Assembly (NCBI RefSeq): GCF_016278715.1
Contig: NZ_JADQBH010000131.1
Span: 1 to 60,447 of the forward strand
DNA: 60,447 nucleotides
Reading direction: 5' to 3'
Origin: Marinilabilia sp.
GTDB taxonomy: Bacteria > Bacteroidota > Bacteroidia > Bacteroidales > Marinilabiliaceae
Under the pieces are notes generated by a model. That model was not told the origin of the DNA. It did not search any database and saw only the letters and a program-made list of their open reading frames with translations. Of this stretch, positions 17,221 to 27,081 are shown one piece after another; positions within the stretch are counted from its first letter, which is position 1; the number at the start of each line of letters is the position of its first letter. Made by a program: the position numbers and the translations under genes.

Positions 17221-19131
17221 ATGAAGTTTCTATTATTAAAATCATTCAAATCCAGGCTCTTGTCTCCCTGGTGGATTCTTGTCATTGATTTGGCAATAGT
17301 GGGCAACACCTTTATTCTTGCCTACCTGACTTTGCCCGACACCAGTTTTTCTCTGGAAATCAAGGGGATTCTCACAAAGAGCATTTGGGTAATTCTTTTT
17401 TACTTAATTGCCTATTTAATTTCCAACTCATACAAAGGCATTATCCGCCACAGTGGATACTATGAGTTTAGAAAAATTTTTGAATCCTGCTTTGGGGGTG
17501 TTTTAATGCTGTTTGCAGTCAACGAATTATTCTTTCAGAACGAACTTAGTAGTTTTAGAATATCCCGACATATCATAATTCTCCACTTCCTGTTGACGGT
17601 AATTTTTACATTAACCTTTCGAATCCTGGTAAAAGAAATCTTTTCGTTAATCACTAAAAAACACGCCACCGTCGATGCTTTTATTTATGGCGCAGGAGAA
17701 ATGGGTCAGATTTCCATGGAAGCTATAAACAATGACAAAGAAACCCGTTATAATGTTGTTGGATTTATAGATGACGATCCGGGCAAATGGAATATCAGAC
17801 TCCAAAACCGTCCGGTGATGAGCTGGAAAAAAGCCCTTTCAGTCGCCGAAAAAAAAGACGTTAAAGTTATCATACTGGCCATTAACGATATAAGCGTTAA
17901 ACGCAAACAGGAAATCTCAACAAGTTGCCTCAACAGAGGCTGGAAACTCAAAGTAATGCCAACTGTCAGAAACTGGATTGATGGCTTATCCAATCAGAAC
18001 CAGATAAGAGACATTAAAATTGAAGATATTCTTGGACGTGAAGAAATAAAACTCAATCAGCAACGAATCATGGAGGGATTGGAAGGCAAAGTCATTCTTG
18101 TTACAGGTGCGGCTGGTTCTATCGGTTCCGAAATAGTTAGACAATTACTCAGGTTTCCTGTAAAAAAAGTCATCATGCTCGATATTGCTGAATCATCTAT
18201 TTATGACTTGCAGCAAGAGTTAATTCTTAACCATGTTGACAAACCTTTCGAAGTTATCCTGGCCGATGTAACCAATTTTCATCGTATGAAGGAAGTATTT
18301 GATTCGTTTCGGCCACAAATCATTTTTAACGCTGCTGCCTACAAACATGTTCCCTTAATGGAAGCCTTTCCTTACGAAGCCATCAGGGTTAATATTGGAG
18401 GCACCAAAATTTTAGCCGACCTGGCCATCCAATTCGAGGTGGAAAAATTTGTAATGGTCTCGACCGATAAAGCCGTCAACCCGACAAATGTAATGGGAAC
18501 CTCAAAAAGAATATGTGAGATATATATTCAGGCACTGTCTCAACTTAAAAGTTTAAAACCCGCTTTTATCACAACACGGTTTGGGAATGTACTGGGCTCC
18601 AACGGATCTGTAGTGCCATTATTTAAAAAGCAAATAATAAAAGGAGGCCCGTTGACGGTAACGCATAAAGACATAACCCGCTTCTTCATGACCATTCCCG
18701 AGGCATGCCAGCTGGTCCTGGAAGCCGGTTTCATGGGTAAAGGTGGCGAAATACTTGTTTTTGACATGGGAGAACCCGTAAAAATCTACGACCTTGCCAA
18801 GGCTATGATTCGACTTTCAGGGCTTAAAATTGATGAAGACATAAAAATTATCTTCACTGGCTTAAGGCCAGGAGAAAAATTATACGAAGAACTATTGGCC
18901 TGTCGGGAAAATACTCTTCCCACTCACCATGAAAAAATCATGATTGGGAAAGTGATTCGATATGAATACGATTCCGTTAACCAGAAAGTTGAAGAAATGC
19001 TTAAAGCCCTGAAGAACGAAAACGATAAACTCCTGGTTGCAAGAATGAAGGAACTTGTACCTGAGTATAAATCAGAAAACAGTCTTTATTGTGAGTTAGA
19101 TCGGGAATTGGTGGAAACAAATTTTGAATAA
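17221..19131 (+). CDS. Membrane-anchored NDP-sugar 4,6-dehydratase (PglF/WbpM/CapD type)
   Basis: 636 residues. Four N-terminal membrane helices (about 15-115) precede a first Rossmann unit (GAGEMGQ near 156) and a C-terminal SDR domain with GAAGSIGSE near 296-304. STDKAVNPTNVMGTSKR near 415-431 has the Met-x3-Lys of long dehydratases, where Met replaces the usual SDR tyrosine. It probably converts UDP-GlcNAc to UDP-4-keto-6-deoxy-GlcNAc. The opposing block supplies matching aminotransferase, acetyltransferase and phosphoglycosyl transferase, so a bacillosamine pathway is likely. Confidence 0.9.
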   Translation: MKFLLLKSFKSRLLSPWWILVIDLAIVGNTFILAYLTLPDTSFSLEIKGILTKSIWVILFYLIAYLISNSYKGIIRHSGYYEFRKIFESCFGGVLMLFAVNELFFQNELSSFRISRHIIILHFLLTVIFTLTFRILVKEIFSLITKKHATVDAFIYGAGEMGQISMEAINNDKETRYNVVGFIDDDPGKWNIRLQNRPVMSWKKALSVAEKKDVKVIILAINDISVKRKQEISTSCLNRGWKLKVMPTVRNWIDGLSNQNQIRDIKIEDILGREEIKLNQQRIMEGLEGKVILVTGAAGSIGSEIVRQLLRFPVKKVIMLDIAESSIYDLQQELILNHVDKPFEVILADVTNFHRMKEVFDSFRPQIIFNAAAYKHVPLMEAFPYEAIRVNIGGTKILADLAIQFEVEKFVMVSTDKAVNPTNVMGTSKRICEIYIQALSQLKSLKPAFITTRFGNVLGSNGSVVPLFKKQIIKGGPLTVTHKDITRFFMTIPEACQLVLEAGFMGKGGEILVFDMGEPVKIYDLAKAMIRLSGLKIDEDIKIIFTGLRPGEKLYEELLACRENTLPTHHEKIMIGKVIRYEYDSVNQKVEEMLKALKNENDKLLVARMKELVPEYKSENSLYCELDRELVETNFE

Positions 19132-19133
19132 TA

Positions 19134-19170
19134 AAAAAAGAGATTAACCATTCGTGGTTAACCTCTTTTG
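19134..19170. terminator. Bidirectional terminator between convergent genes
   Basis: AAAAGAGATTAACCA, loop TTCG, TGGTTAACCTCTTTT. On the minus strand a T7 run follows the stem. It separates the dehydratase gene from the beta-helix lipoprotein gene. Confidence 0.85.
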
Positions 19171-19274
19171 TTTCAGATAGTGAAAAATCATTTCCCCTAA
19201 ATCTAATTATGTAAGGAAAAAAGCAACACTATTCATTAAACCTCTGGCAACATTCCGTCTGACTAAGCAAAAAT

Positions 19275-20666
19275 CTATTCAACTTTATATTCACAAGCCC
19301 TTCCGTCAAAAGGAATCTCAGTATCCAAAGGCAGATGAATAAGTATGCCATTCAAGAAATTATCGAAAGCAATCCCCCGAACATTGCTTAATGACATACC
19401 CCCGCAACTTCCATCAATTTCTACATAATTGTCTTTAAGTGTCACATTTCTCATGTCAGTTAATCCTATAGAACCTGATGTTATAGAATTATCAATAATC
19501 TTGTGGTCTGTTCCCTCATACATATAGAATCCACATCCATTTAAGACATTCCCGCTTATTAAGGTTGTATCCGGATTTGTCTTTGAATACTTATTAGGAT
19601 ACATAGCAATACCAACACCTTTTGAAGGTATATTAAAAGTAATTTCATTGTTCCTAATAATTGGAGCAGTATTATTCCAATAGATTACTGACCTCCAATG
19701 GTCAAACCCCTCTCCATCTTCCATTATATTGTCTTCTATAACAAGATCCCAGGCGTCAAAATTAATAATATGCCCTCCTTTGTTATGATGAAAATAATTA
19801 TTCCTGATGGTAATATTTTCACTATGATATATTTCACTCTCAATATCAATTCCAAACTGAGGTGCAGTCCCATGTGTATGGTGAATCTCATTATCTTCAA
19901 CTAAAACATCTATGCCACCCACAATAGAAATACCCTGCCTGCGGTTGTCAAATATATCATTTTCCCTGATAACAATACTCTTCACCGAAGAGCCTTCTCC
20001 TGCGTATCCCTGTAGCAAAATACCATCTCCAGTTGCTTCGCTTAGTCTCATATTTTCAACCGTGACGTTTTCACTCTCATGAGTAATTGCAATACAATGA
20101 CCGCCGCCATGAGTATGCCCCTCTGTATAAGTATGGTCATACCTATCACCCAGTATAGTTCCACCTGATATCACAACATTTCTCTGTTCAGAAACAGCAA
20201 CGGTGTAGTAATTTCCTTTATTATTAGGCACCATTTCAATCAATGCATCTTTATCCATGAAAAAAGCCATATTACTTTTCAACTTAATTCCTCGATGAAA
20301 TGCTCCATTTTCATCTTTTCCCACAATAAAATGACCTGCAGGTAATCGAATAATCCCATAACCCTCGCCAACAGCCCAATCGATGGCAGCTTGAAGATTA
20401 TCGGTTGTTTTTACAGGTTGGGTACCGTCACTTGGAATATCCCAATATTGCAAATCAATGGTATATTCTTCTTCCGGAATTTCATCATAAGGTAGGACAA
20501 CCTTTGAAATGCTGTCTTCATCGGTATTAACTGGTACTTCTGAACTATCCTCATTTTCCGGCATTTCCTGATTCGCCGGATAGTCTGAACTGGGAATTAA
20601 ATTCTCCCCATCACACGCCACAAGCGTAAAAATCGCAATTACAATTAAATAAATCAAACCCTTCAT
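19275..20666 (-). CDS. Right-handed parallel beta-helix lipoprotein
   Basis: 463 residues. The lipoprotein signal ends at cysteine 18 (FTLVAC), with an acidic linker to about 60. From residue 90 onward, beta-helix coils repeat with the pattern N-x-I/V-x-I-x-x-N (VVISGGTILGD, VTVENMRLSEATGD, VLVEDNEIHHTHGT, ITIRNNYFHHNKG). The fold is that of pectate-lyase-like and NosD-like proteins, which bind or cleave polysaccharide. It is likely on the outer surface and may process or anchor the locus 1 glycan; no catalytic residues could be assigned. Confidence 0.8.
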   Translation of the reverse strand: MKGLIYLIVIAIFTLVACDGENLIPSSDYPANQEMPENEDSSEVPVNTDEDSISKVVLPYDEIPEEEYTIDLQYWDIPSDGTQPVKTTDNLQAAIDWAVGEGYGIIRLPAGHFIVGKDENGAFHRGIKLKSNMAFFMDKDALIEMVPNNKGNYYTVAVSEQRNVVISGGTILGDRYDHTYTEGHTHGGGHCIAITHESENVTVENMRLSEATGDGILLQGYAGEGSSVKSIVIRENDIFDNRRQGISIVGGIDVLVEDNEIHHTHGTAPQFGIDIESEIYHSENITIRNNYFHHNKGGHIINFDAWDLVIEDNIMEDGEGFDHWRSVIYWNNTAPIIRNNEITFNIPSKGVGIAMYPNKYSKTNPDTTLISGNVLNGCGFYMYEGTDHKIIDNSITSGSIGLTDMRNVTLKDNYVEIDGSCGGMSLSNVRGIAFDNFLNGILIHLPLDTEIPFDGRACEYKVE

Positions 20667-20936
20667 AATTCTTTACCTCATATTAATTAATAATAAAAAA
20701 ACTTCTCTTCCAGATCTTCTCTTCACTGCGCTTTTTCACTTCAGCGAATCACCCTTCGACATATAATCATCATCAGATTCTATCTGTTTTATTATTCCTT
20801 TAGACGTAAAAAATTCAAAAATGTTATTCATTTAAATTACTTTTTATTACACGAACCGGCATTTATTGAAGACAAACAATGTAAAACCTTTGACAAACGG
20901 TGAATCATTCTTATTTACTGGCCAAGAAAATAACGC

Positions 20937-20969
20937 AAAAAAAACCCATTCGAAAAAAATTCAAATGGG
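20937..20969 (-). terminator. Terminator of the leftward polysaccharide block
   Basis: On the minus strand CCCATTTGAA pairs with TTCGAATGGG around a T-rich loop, followed by T8. It lies 48 bp after the aminotransferase stop. The remaining 20667-21017 interval holds a second A/T hairpin near 20981-21003 and no gene. Confidence 0.8.
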
Positions 20970-21017
20970 CATAAAAAACTCAAAACTTTTTTTTTTAGTT
21001 TTGCTGCATTTTATACT

Positions 21018-22175
21018 TTAAGTCAGAATAGCTTTATTTTTCAGATGAAAAATTTTCAGCAGTACACGCTTAATAAACTCCAGATCCTCATCACTTAAAT
21101 TACTGCCGGAGGGAAGGCACAGTCCCTGTTCAAAAAAACGCTCTGAAACCCCGGTACCAAAGAAAGGAAATCGCTGAAAAACAGGTTGCAGATGCATTGG
21201 TTTCCATAACGGTCGTGATTCAATATTCTCTTTCAATAGAGCAAGCCGCAAAGTTTCACAGGTAATTCCGTTACTATCTTCGGGATCAACCAAAATAGCA
21301 GTCAACCAAAAATTGGAGAAATACTCATCTCCCGGCTCTGTCTGAAATGAAACCCCGGGAACATCCTGAAGTACTTCCCGGTACCAGGCATTGATCCTGC
21401 GCCTCTTTTTAACGCGCTCATCAAGAACCTCCATTTGGCCCCGACCTATACCCGCCAAAACATTACTCATCCTGTAGTTATACCCTAACTGGCTGTGCTG
21501 ATAATGAGGCGCCTCATCTCGGGCCTGGGTAGCCAGAAAACGGGATTTACGAATCAACTCCGGAGCATCAGACACCAGGGCACCTCCGCCTGATGTAGTA
21601 ATTATTTTATTCCCATTAAATGAAAGGACACCAAAGTCCCCAAAACTTCCTATTTTTTTGTTTTTATAGGAAGCCCCCAACGCCTCAGCAGCATCCTCGA
21701 TAATGGGAATGGAATAATGTTTAGCTATGGCACAAATTTCTTCCATCCGGGCAGGCATACCATACAAATGAACGGGGATGATTGCTTTCGGCTTCATTCC
21801 TTTCGCAAGCCGGCTTTCAATTGCTTTCTCCAGGGCTTTTGGGCACATATTCCAGGTATCTTCCTCCGAATCCACAAAAACAGGTGTAGCTCCGAGGTAA
21901 CATATTGGATTGACCGAAGCTGAAAAGGTAAAACTTTGCACCAAAACCTCGTCTCCAGACTTCACCCCCAGTAAAATCAAGGCCAAATGTAAAGCTGCAG
22001 TTCCGGCACTTAAGGCCGAAGCACCTCCTACATTCAGGTATTTAGCAATACTTTTCTCAAATTCGTCAACATTAGGGCCCAATGGAGCCACCCAATTGGA
22101 CTCAAAAGCCTCCTGGACATATCGCATTTCATTGCCTCCCATGTGGGGAGACGATAACCAGATTTTAGTATGCAT
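21018..22175 (-). CDS. DegT/DnrJ/EryC1-family sugar aminotransferase (PglE-like)
   Basis: 385 residues, fold-type I PLP enzyme. SAGTAALHLAL at about 56-66, IIEDAAEALG at 158-167 (Asp161 binds the pyridine nitrogen) and SFNGNKIITTSGGG at 185-198 with the PLP lysine at 190. It transfers an amino group to a 4-keto sugar nucleotide. The start IWLSSPHMGGNE resembles PglE/WeeJ-type enzymes that make UDP-4-amino-FucNAc-type or bacillosamine precursors. It is the last gene of the minus-strand block, which contains a PglD-like acetyltransferase and a PglC-like transferase. Confidence 0.9.
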   Translation of the reverse strand: MHTKIWLSSPHMGGNEMRYVQEAFESNWVAPLGPNVDEFEKSIAKYLNVGGASALSAGTAALHLALILLGVKSGDEVLVQSFTFSASVNPICYLGATPVFVDSEEDTWNMCPKALEKAIESRLAKGMKPKAIIPVHLYGMPARMEEICAIAKHYSIPIIEDAAEALGASYKNKKIGSFGDFGVLSFNGNKIITTSGGGALVSDAPELIRKSRFLATQARDEAPHYQHSQLGYNYRMSNVLAGIGRGQMEVLDERVKKRRRINAWYREVLQDVPGVSFQTEPGDEYFSNFWLTAILVDPEDSNGITCETLRLALLKENIESRPLWKPMHLQPVFQRFPFFGTGVSERFFEQGLCLPSGSNLSDEDLEFIKRVLLKIFHLKNKAILT

Positions 22176-22204
22176 AGATTTTTTATTTTAAGAAAATCTC
22201 CAAT

Positions 22205-23350
22205 TCACCAGTAATATTCAGATTCATCTGAAGGACCTCTGTATTGAGGGAAAAAACCAGGAACCTGATTAACCACACCACAATCATCCTGGCATTCTGA
22301 TACTCTAATCCTTACCAATAAATCGTACAACTCCTGATTAAATATTTTCTTCCCGATGAAAAAAGGAAATATCCCGGTTGGCGCAAAGGCCTTCTTGTAT
22401 TCAAACAGACTATCAGACAAGTTATAGCCACCACCCAGTATATAAGCCAATTTACTTTGTTCTATCCCCCAACATATAATATTGTGCTTCACAAAATCAT
22501 TGGGCCGATAGCCAAATGAATCCCCATCAGTAGCTGAAAGAAATGAATACAAGTTATAATCAGAAATGAGTACCAAATCTGCAGAAAGAATTTTTCCTTC
22601 CAGACAGGCATAAACATAAACAAAATGCCCAGCTAACTTTTTATGAATGCGATCAAAAAACTGACGATCAAAATAATACTTTCTCTTCGCCTGCCTGCGA
22701 TCCATGGTCCCATAATAAATTTCCATAAATTCAACCACTCTGTCTCCTGCAAAATCAAGTTGCAACTGCAGTCCGGAATTGTTCGCCTTACGCACATTGT
22801 TTCTGACTTTCTGTTTATAGTCCAACCAGATTTGCTGTTTCCCCCTGGTAAGATCACAAACAACATTGTCGTTATTGTGAACAACTTCACCGAAATAGTG
22901 CTTCCACCCTTTTCCAAACAAATCAAACCGAACAAACTCACTAACAATCTCCTGAGAGACAGCCCACTGACTGAAGGCTGCATTAAATTCAAGAACCAAC
23001 TCTTTAAAATCCCCTATTCCAATGAAAAAGTAACCACCATAACCGTAGGGAGAAATAATATCATAACAGGCTTTTGGCACTTCTGCACAATTACAATCAA
23101 AGGAAATCTCCCTCAAGCAAAACGGATAGATCAGCACACCTGCATCAGATTTCGAAACAGCGCACCTTGCCCTGGAATTATCACTATATAACCTCAAATA
23201 ATCAGGATGCGCAAATATCTCTTTCCCATCCCAGTCTTCCCAAATAGCCAACCACTCAAGATAATCCGCTTCTATTTCGGCAGATAGAACCTTCATTTGC
23301 AAAATATCTGTTTCGATTGTTGCTTGCTTTAAAACCGGACTATAATTCAT
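22205..23350 (-). CDS. GNAT/FemAB-like acyltransferase (Acetyltransf_6 type)
   Basis: 381 residues from the ATG at 23350; a longer frame begins at a TTG at 23377. The middle part KVRNNVRKANNSGLQLQL (starting near 185) and the later MDRRQAKRKYYFDRQFF region are typical of tandem GNAT proteins related to FemX, and the end carries LGGGYNLSDSLFEYKKAFAP (about 309-328), which matches the family closing motif. Such genes in glycan clusters are thought to add acyl or aminoacyl groups to amino sugars. The donor and acceptor are unknown. It lies between the aminotransferase (29 bp) and the PglD-like gene (60 bp). Confidence 0.75.
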   Translation of the reverse strand: MNYSPVLKQATIETDILQMKVLSAEIEADYLEWLAIWEDWDGKEIFAHPDYLRLYSDNSRARCAVSKSDAGVLIYPFCLREISFDCNCAEVPKACYDIISPYGYGGYFFIGIGDFKELVLEFNAAFSQWAVSQEIVSEFVRFDLFGKGWKHYFGEVVHNNDNVVCDLTRGKQQIWLDYKQKVRNNVRKANNSGLQLQLDFAGDRVVEFMEIYYGTMDRRQAKRKYYFDRQFFDRIHKKLAGHFVYVYACLEGKILSADLVLISDYNLYSFLSATDGDSFGYRPNDFVKHNIICWGIEQSKLAYILGGGYNLSDSLFEYKKAFAPTGIFPFFIGKKIFNQELYDLLVRIRVSECQDDCGVVNQVPGFFPQYRGPSDESEYYW

Positions 23351-23410
23351 ACAACCATTTTGCTGCTGATAAAACAAATCATACGTTCGTAAAATCCGGG
23401 TTAGGAAATA

Positions 23411-24064
23411 TCAAACAGAGCCAAATGGCCAAAATTTATTGTGCGCCGGCTCATAATAACGGATAATACGACCGGGATTGCCTACAACAATGGCAAAATC
23501 AGGAACATCCCGGATAATAACCGCCCCGGCTCCAATGGTTGCACCGTGTCCAATGGTAATTCCAGGCAGGATAACTGCTCCGGCACCAATCTGAGTACCT
23601 TCTGCTACCTTAACATTCCCACACAAAGTAGCATGGGGGGATATATGTACAAAATCTCCAACCTCACATTCGTGATCTACCGAAGCACCTGAATTAATAA
23701 TGACATGCCTTCCGATGAGACTGTCAACCTGAATAATTGAGTTATGAAAAACCACTGTGCCTTCGCCAATTTTCACAGATGGGGAGACACAAGCTGAAGG
23801 ATGCTGAATACGTCCAAACTCTTTCTTAACTTTCTCCACAATTTTTTTCCGGATTTTATTGTCTCCGATTGATACAATCATCGGATTAGTATGATTCTCC
23901 GGGTTATAAGTTCCAAAAAAAGGAATTTCTCCAAAACAATCTAAATTCGGGTTGTCATCAAAAATTCCGACAACGCAACCTTCATTCGCCTTAATGCATT
24001 CGGCGATAACCTTGGCATGTCCGCTGCCACCGTACAATATAAATTTGTTATCTTCTGTTGCCAT
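23411..24064 (-). CDS. NeuD/PglD-family sugar N/O-acetyltransferase
   Basis: 217 residues. The N-terminal nucleotide-sugar-binding domain begins FILYGGSGHAKVIAE (8-22). The C-terminal left-handed beta-helix has the catalytic pair H131-E132 in VDHECEVGD, equivalent to His125-Glu126 of C. jejuni PglD. It probably acetylates the 4-amino group of a UDP-4-amino sugar to give UDP-diNAcBac. The start overlaps the end of the PglC-like gene by 17 bp, so the two are translationally coupled. Confidence 0.9.
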   Translation of the reverse strand: MATEDNKFILYGGSGHAKVIAECIKANEGCVVGIFDDNPNLDCFGEIPFFGTYNPENHTNPMIVSIGDNKIRKKIVEKVKKEFGRIQHPSACVSPSVKIGEGTVVFHNSIIQVDSLIGRHVIINSGASVDHECEVGDFVHISPHATLCGNVKVAEGTQIGAGAVILPGITIGHGATIGAGAVIIRDVPDFAIVVGNPGRIIRYYEPAHNKFWPFGSV

Positions 24065-24656
24065 ACCACATTTCCATTGTTGCAGAATTTACAGGGCTCT
24101 CATCCCTCCCTGCCAACACATTACCCCCTGTTTTTAAAAGGATTTTAATATCCAGCAAAAAACTCAGATTGTCAACATAATAGATATCCAGTTTGAACTT
24201 TTCATCCCAGGTAATTGCATCCCTACCATTAACCTGCGCCCAACCGGTAATCCCGGGCTTAACATCATGCCGCCTCGCCTGTTCTTTGTTGTATAAGGGC
24301 AAATAGGCCATAATCAAAGGACGTGGACCAACCAGACTCAAATCGCCTTTTAATACATTTATTAACTGGGGCAATTCATCCAAAGACATTTTCCGTATTA
24401 TTTTCCCAACGCCAGTCAAACGCAGTTCATCAGGCAGCAACTCTCCATTTTCATCCTTATCATCTGTCATTGTCTTGAACTTATAGATGGTAAATGGCTT
24501 CCCCTTAAATCCGGGGCGAACCTGAAGAAATACCGGGTTTATCCGACAGGTGATTAGAATAAACAAGTAAACGAAGAGAAATACCGGAGAAAAAAGAATC
24601 AAAAAAAACAGTGCACAAAAGAAATCAATGCAGGGTTTTATAAAACGTACGTACAT
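24048..24656 (-). CDS. Monotopic phosphoglycosyl transferase (PglC-like), initiating enzyme
   Basis: 202 residues, minimal PglC size. A re-entrant membrane helix lies at about 12-36 with proline 24. The catalytic Asp93-Glu94 dyad sits in SLDELPQL, at the same positions as in C. jejuni PglC. GPRPLIMAYLPLY and RHDVKPGITGWAQVNGRD complete the family core. It transfers a phospho-sugar from UDP-sugar to undecaprenyl phosphate and so starts repeat-unit assembly. Neighbours suggest diNAcBac as the sugar. Confidence 0.93.
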   Translation of the reverse strand: MYVRFIKPCIDFFCALFFLILFSPVFLFVYLFILITCRINPVFLQVRPGFKGKPFTIYKFKTMTDDKDENGELLPDELRLTGVGKIIRKMSLDELPQLINVLKGDLSLVGPRPLIMAYLPLYNKEQARRHDVKPGITGWAQVNGRDAITWDEKFKLDIYYVDNLSFLLDIKILLKTGGNVLAGRDESPVNSATMEMWYGNRR

Positions 24657-24706
24657 CCTTCAAAAAATAAATTAATAATCTCAGAAACAGTAAAGGGAAG
24701 GCGAAT

Positions 24707-25762
24707 TTACAATTGAATCATTTTTGAATTAACTACTTTACTCATCCACAATAAATCTTCGCGGGAATAGCGAAAATCTATTGGCAAGGAGAGCATCCTT
24801 CTTGAGAAATCTTTAACCCGCATACTAATATTATCATCCCGCACCTCCCAGAGAATGCCGGGATAAATATTCTCTTTGATTAATTCTTCTCGAACCCAAT
24901 CGCGACAGGTTGTGTCATCAAAGAAAAGAATCAGGGAGAAATCGGACAATTGCCCATCAGGTTGTAGCACTTTGCACCGATTAGGAGTCAGGTGTTGTAA
25001 AAGGAATTGTACATTCTCAATTTTCCTTTGGTTCAAATATGAAGGAATACTTTTAAGTATTTTGCGGGAGATGGCTGAAATAGCAGATATTTCACCTTTT
25101 CCAGTTTCACTTTCAGTACTGTTAAAAATTTCTAGAAATTCCTCTTTTAAAAAAGGGTCCCCGGACTCAAGGTAATTACTTTTCAGCTCCATCCCACGGA
25201 ATCGTTGATTAGATAATTTTGCATGTGGGGCGGAAATTTCAGGTTCTGAAATCCTCGATAAATAGTTTTTAGGAGACCAGAGAATTCCTCCATCCGGAAT
25301 TGGAATACTTTTCCTTAATGAAGCAAAACACCAGTCGGCATTACTGCGCTTCGCCCATTCCGAATCCAAAGCGTGCGAATGATCTTCAATTACAACAACA
25401 TTCAAATTGGTATTATCTCTAAATGTTCTCCAGCCAAAATAATTCATCCGTAATAATACATCTCCTGGGTAAAAATGTATCTTTTTAATCACTTCTAAGT
25501 CATCGGCAAGAGGGAAATCAGGATACAGGACTACCTGAATTCCCGTTTCCTTTATTGAATCAATTACATCGTAACAGAAATATTCGGGAATAAATAACCT
25601 GAACCACTCTTTCTTGTCAATGTGGTATTGTAATAGCGCATTTATAGCATATCTCCCGCATCCGTAGTAATATGCCTTTTCAGGTAATGATAAACCATCA
25701 TCGGGCGAGAATTTAGCAGCATGGAATACTGAGCCAATCTCTTTTTTCTTTACGCCATTCAT
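24707..25762 (-). CDS. Divergent PLP-fold (DegT-like) protein of unknown activity
   Basis: 351 residues. YYGCGRYAINALL (32-44) takes the place of the usual SGT cofactor loop, VVVIEDHSHALDS (122-134) the place of the EDAAQ motif, and FASLRKSIPIPDGG (146-159) contains a lysine at 151 where the PLP Schiff base is expected. The three-part order fits fold-type I aminotransferases, but the sequence around it is far from the PglE family. It may be an active aminotransferase, a 3-dehydratase, or a non-catalytic homologue. It is placed next to the initiating transferase. Confidence 0.6.
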   Translation of the reverse strand: MNGVKKKEIGSVFHAAKFSPDDGLSLPEKAYYYGCGRYAINALLQYHIDKKEWFRLFIPEYFCYDVIDSIKETGIQVVLYPDFPLADDLEVIKKIHFYPGDVLLRMNYFGWRTFRDNTNLNVVVIEDHSHALDSEWAKRSNADWCFASLRKSIPIPDGGILWSPKNYLSRISEPEISAPHAKLSNQRFRGMELKSNYLESGDPFLKEEFLEIFNSTESETGKGEISAISAISRKILKSIPSYLNQRKIENVQFLLQHLTPNRCKVLQPDGQLSDFSLILFFDDTTCRDWVREELIKENIYPGILWEVRDDNISMRVKDFSRRMLSLPIDFRYSREDLLWMSKVVNSKMIQL

Positions 25763-25938
25763 TAACTACTACTTAGACAAAGAAATGGTAAAAACAAGCA
25801 ACAAATAATTCAACAAGGAGAATACGTTCAAATGAAGCAATAAAATCAACACATGGCTTATACTTAATTAGGTACAGATACATTTTCCACGAAAACAAAA
25901 ATAACAAGTTAACCTAACGGCACAAGATGCCAAATAGT

Positions 25939-27081
25939 CTACACAAAAGTCTCCTGGGGTATAGTCAAATACCTCCGATAAATATCACTCATCGCGCTCA
26001 TACTCTTGCGTAGTTCAAATCTCGAAGATGTTCTTATAGCCTCAGCCGATAGACGCTCATAAGCGACCGAATCATTTCTTGTTTTCATAATAAATTGCAC
26101 AAATTGGTTATAATTGTTTTGCTCAAACAGAAACCCATTAATACCATGTTCAATAATCTCTTTGTGCCCACGGTCAACAGTTGCAACTACCGGCAACCCA
26201 CACATCATTTCCTCCACCAAATTTAATCCAAGCCCCTCCTGTTTGCTTGAAGAAATCCCGAGATCAGCCATTTTGTATATTTCGTCAATATCCTTTCTAA
26301 AACCAATAAATTCAATTATGTGGTTAAGCTCACGCTCGTCAACCATGTCTTCCAATTGTCTCTGCATCAAACCCTTACCTGCAAAAAATATTTTAATACC
26401 TTCGAATTCAGACCTGTTTTCCTGAACCGCTTCAATAATAAATTTATGGTTTTTTCTTGGAATGAACTCAGCTGCATAAACCAATAAAAAGATTGATTTA
26501 TCAACTCCTTTCTTTCTTCGAAGCTCAAATTTGTCCTCCGCAGAAACCTTAAAAAAATCATCGCCTTTAACACCGATCCCGGGCAATAGGGAATAATTAC
26601 ACCTGGAACTCCCTTTACTTTTTATTCTTTCAAAATCTTCAGAATTAATAGACACAATATTATCTGTAAATCCGGACAATAGTATCTCTATTGGATAATA
26701 AAACAACCAATTAACAATAGAAGCACCTTTAAAAAAATGAAAGCCGTGAGCAACATAAATTAATTTTGTACCTCTTGCCCTGGCTTGAATAGCAGCAAGT
26801 CGGGTCAACACACTTGCCATAGGGGTATGACAAGTAATCAACTCAAATCCTTCATTGTCAAGAACTTTCTTCAACTGAGAAAATGCTTTAAAGTGTCCAA
26901 AAGAGTATGGAGATCTAACAAAATCCACATGCCATTGCTGATTAACATAAGGCAGGGATTCATCTCCCGAACAGGCAACATGTGTCTCATATCCATGCTC
27001 CTGAAACCATTCCAGATAGGGCAAATGAAAAGCTTTAATATGCGATGCGACTGATGCAACAAAAAGAACTTTTTTTTCCAT
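25939..27081 (-). CDS. GT4 glycosyltransferase
   Basis: 380 residues, GT-B fold. The N-terminus KKVLFVASVASHIKAFHLPY is typical of capsule GT4 enzymes acting soon after the initiating transferase. The donor domain has EFIPRKNHKF (about 211-220) and the E-x7-E motif in KQEGLGLNLVEEMMCGLP (about 283-300). It probably adds the second sugar of the repeat unit; linkage and donor are unknown. Confidence 0.88.
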   Translation of the reverse strand: MEKKVLFVASVASHIKAFHLPYLEWFQEHGYETHVACSGDESLPYVNQQWHVDFVRSPYSFGHFKAFSQLKKVLDNEGFELITCHTPMASVLTRLAAIQARARGTKLIYVAHGFHFFKGASIVNWLFYYPIEILLSGFTDNIVSINSEDFERIKSKGSSRCNYSLLPGIGVKGDDFFKVSAEDKFELRRKKGVDKSIFLLVYAAEFIPRKNHKFIIEAVQENRSEFEGIKIFFAGKGLMQRQLEDMVDERELNHIIEFIGFRKDIDEIYKMADLGISSSKQEGLGLNLVEEMMCGLPVVATVDRGHKEIIEHGINGFLFEQNNYNQFVQFIMKTRNDSVAYERLSAEAIRTSSRFELRKSMSAMSDIYRRYLTIPQETFV

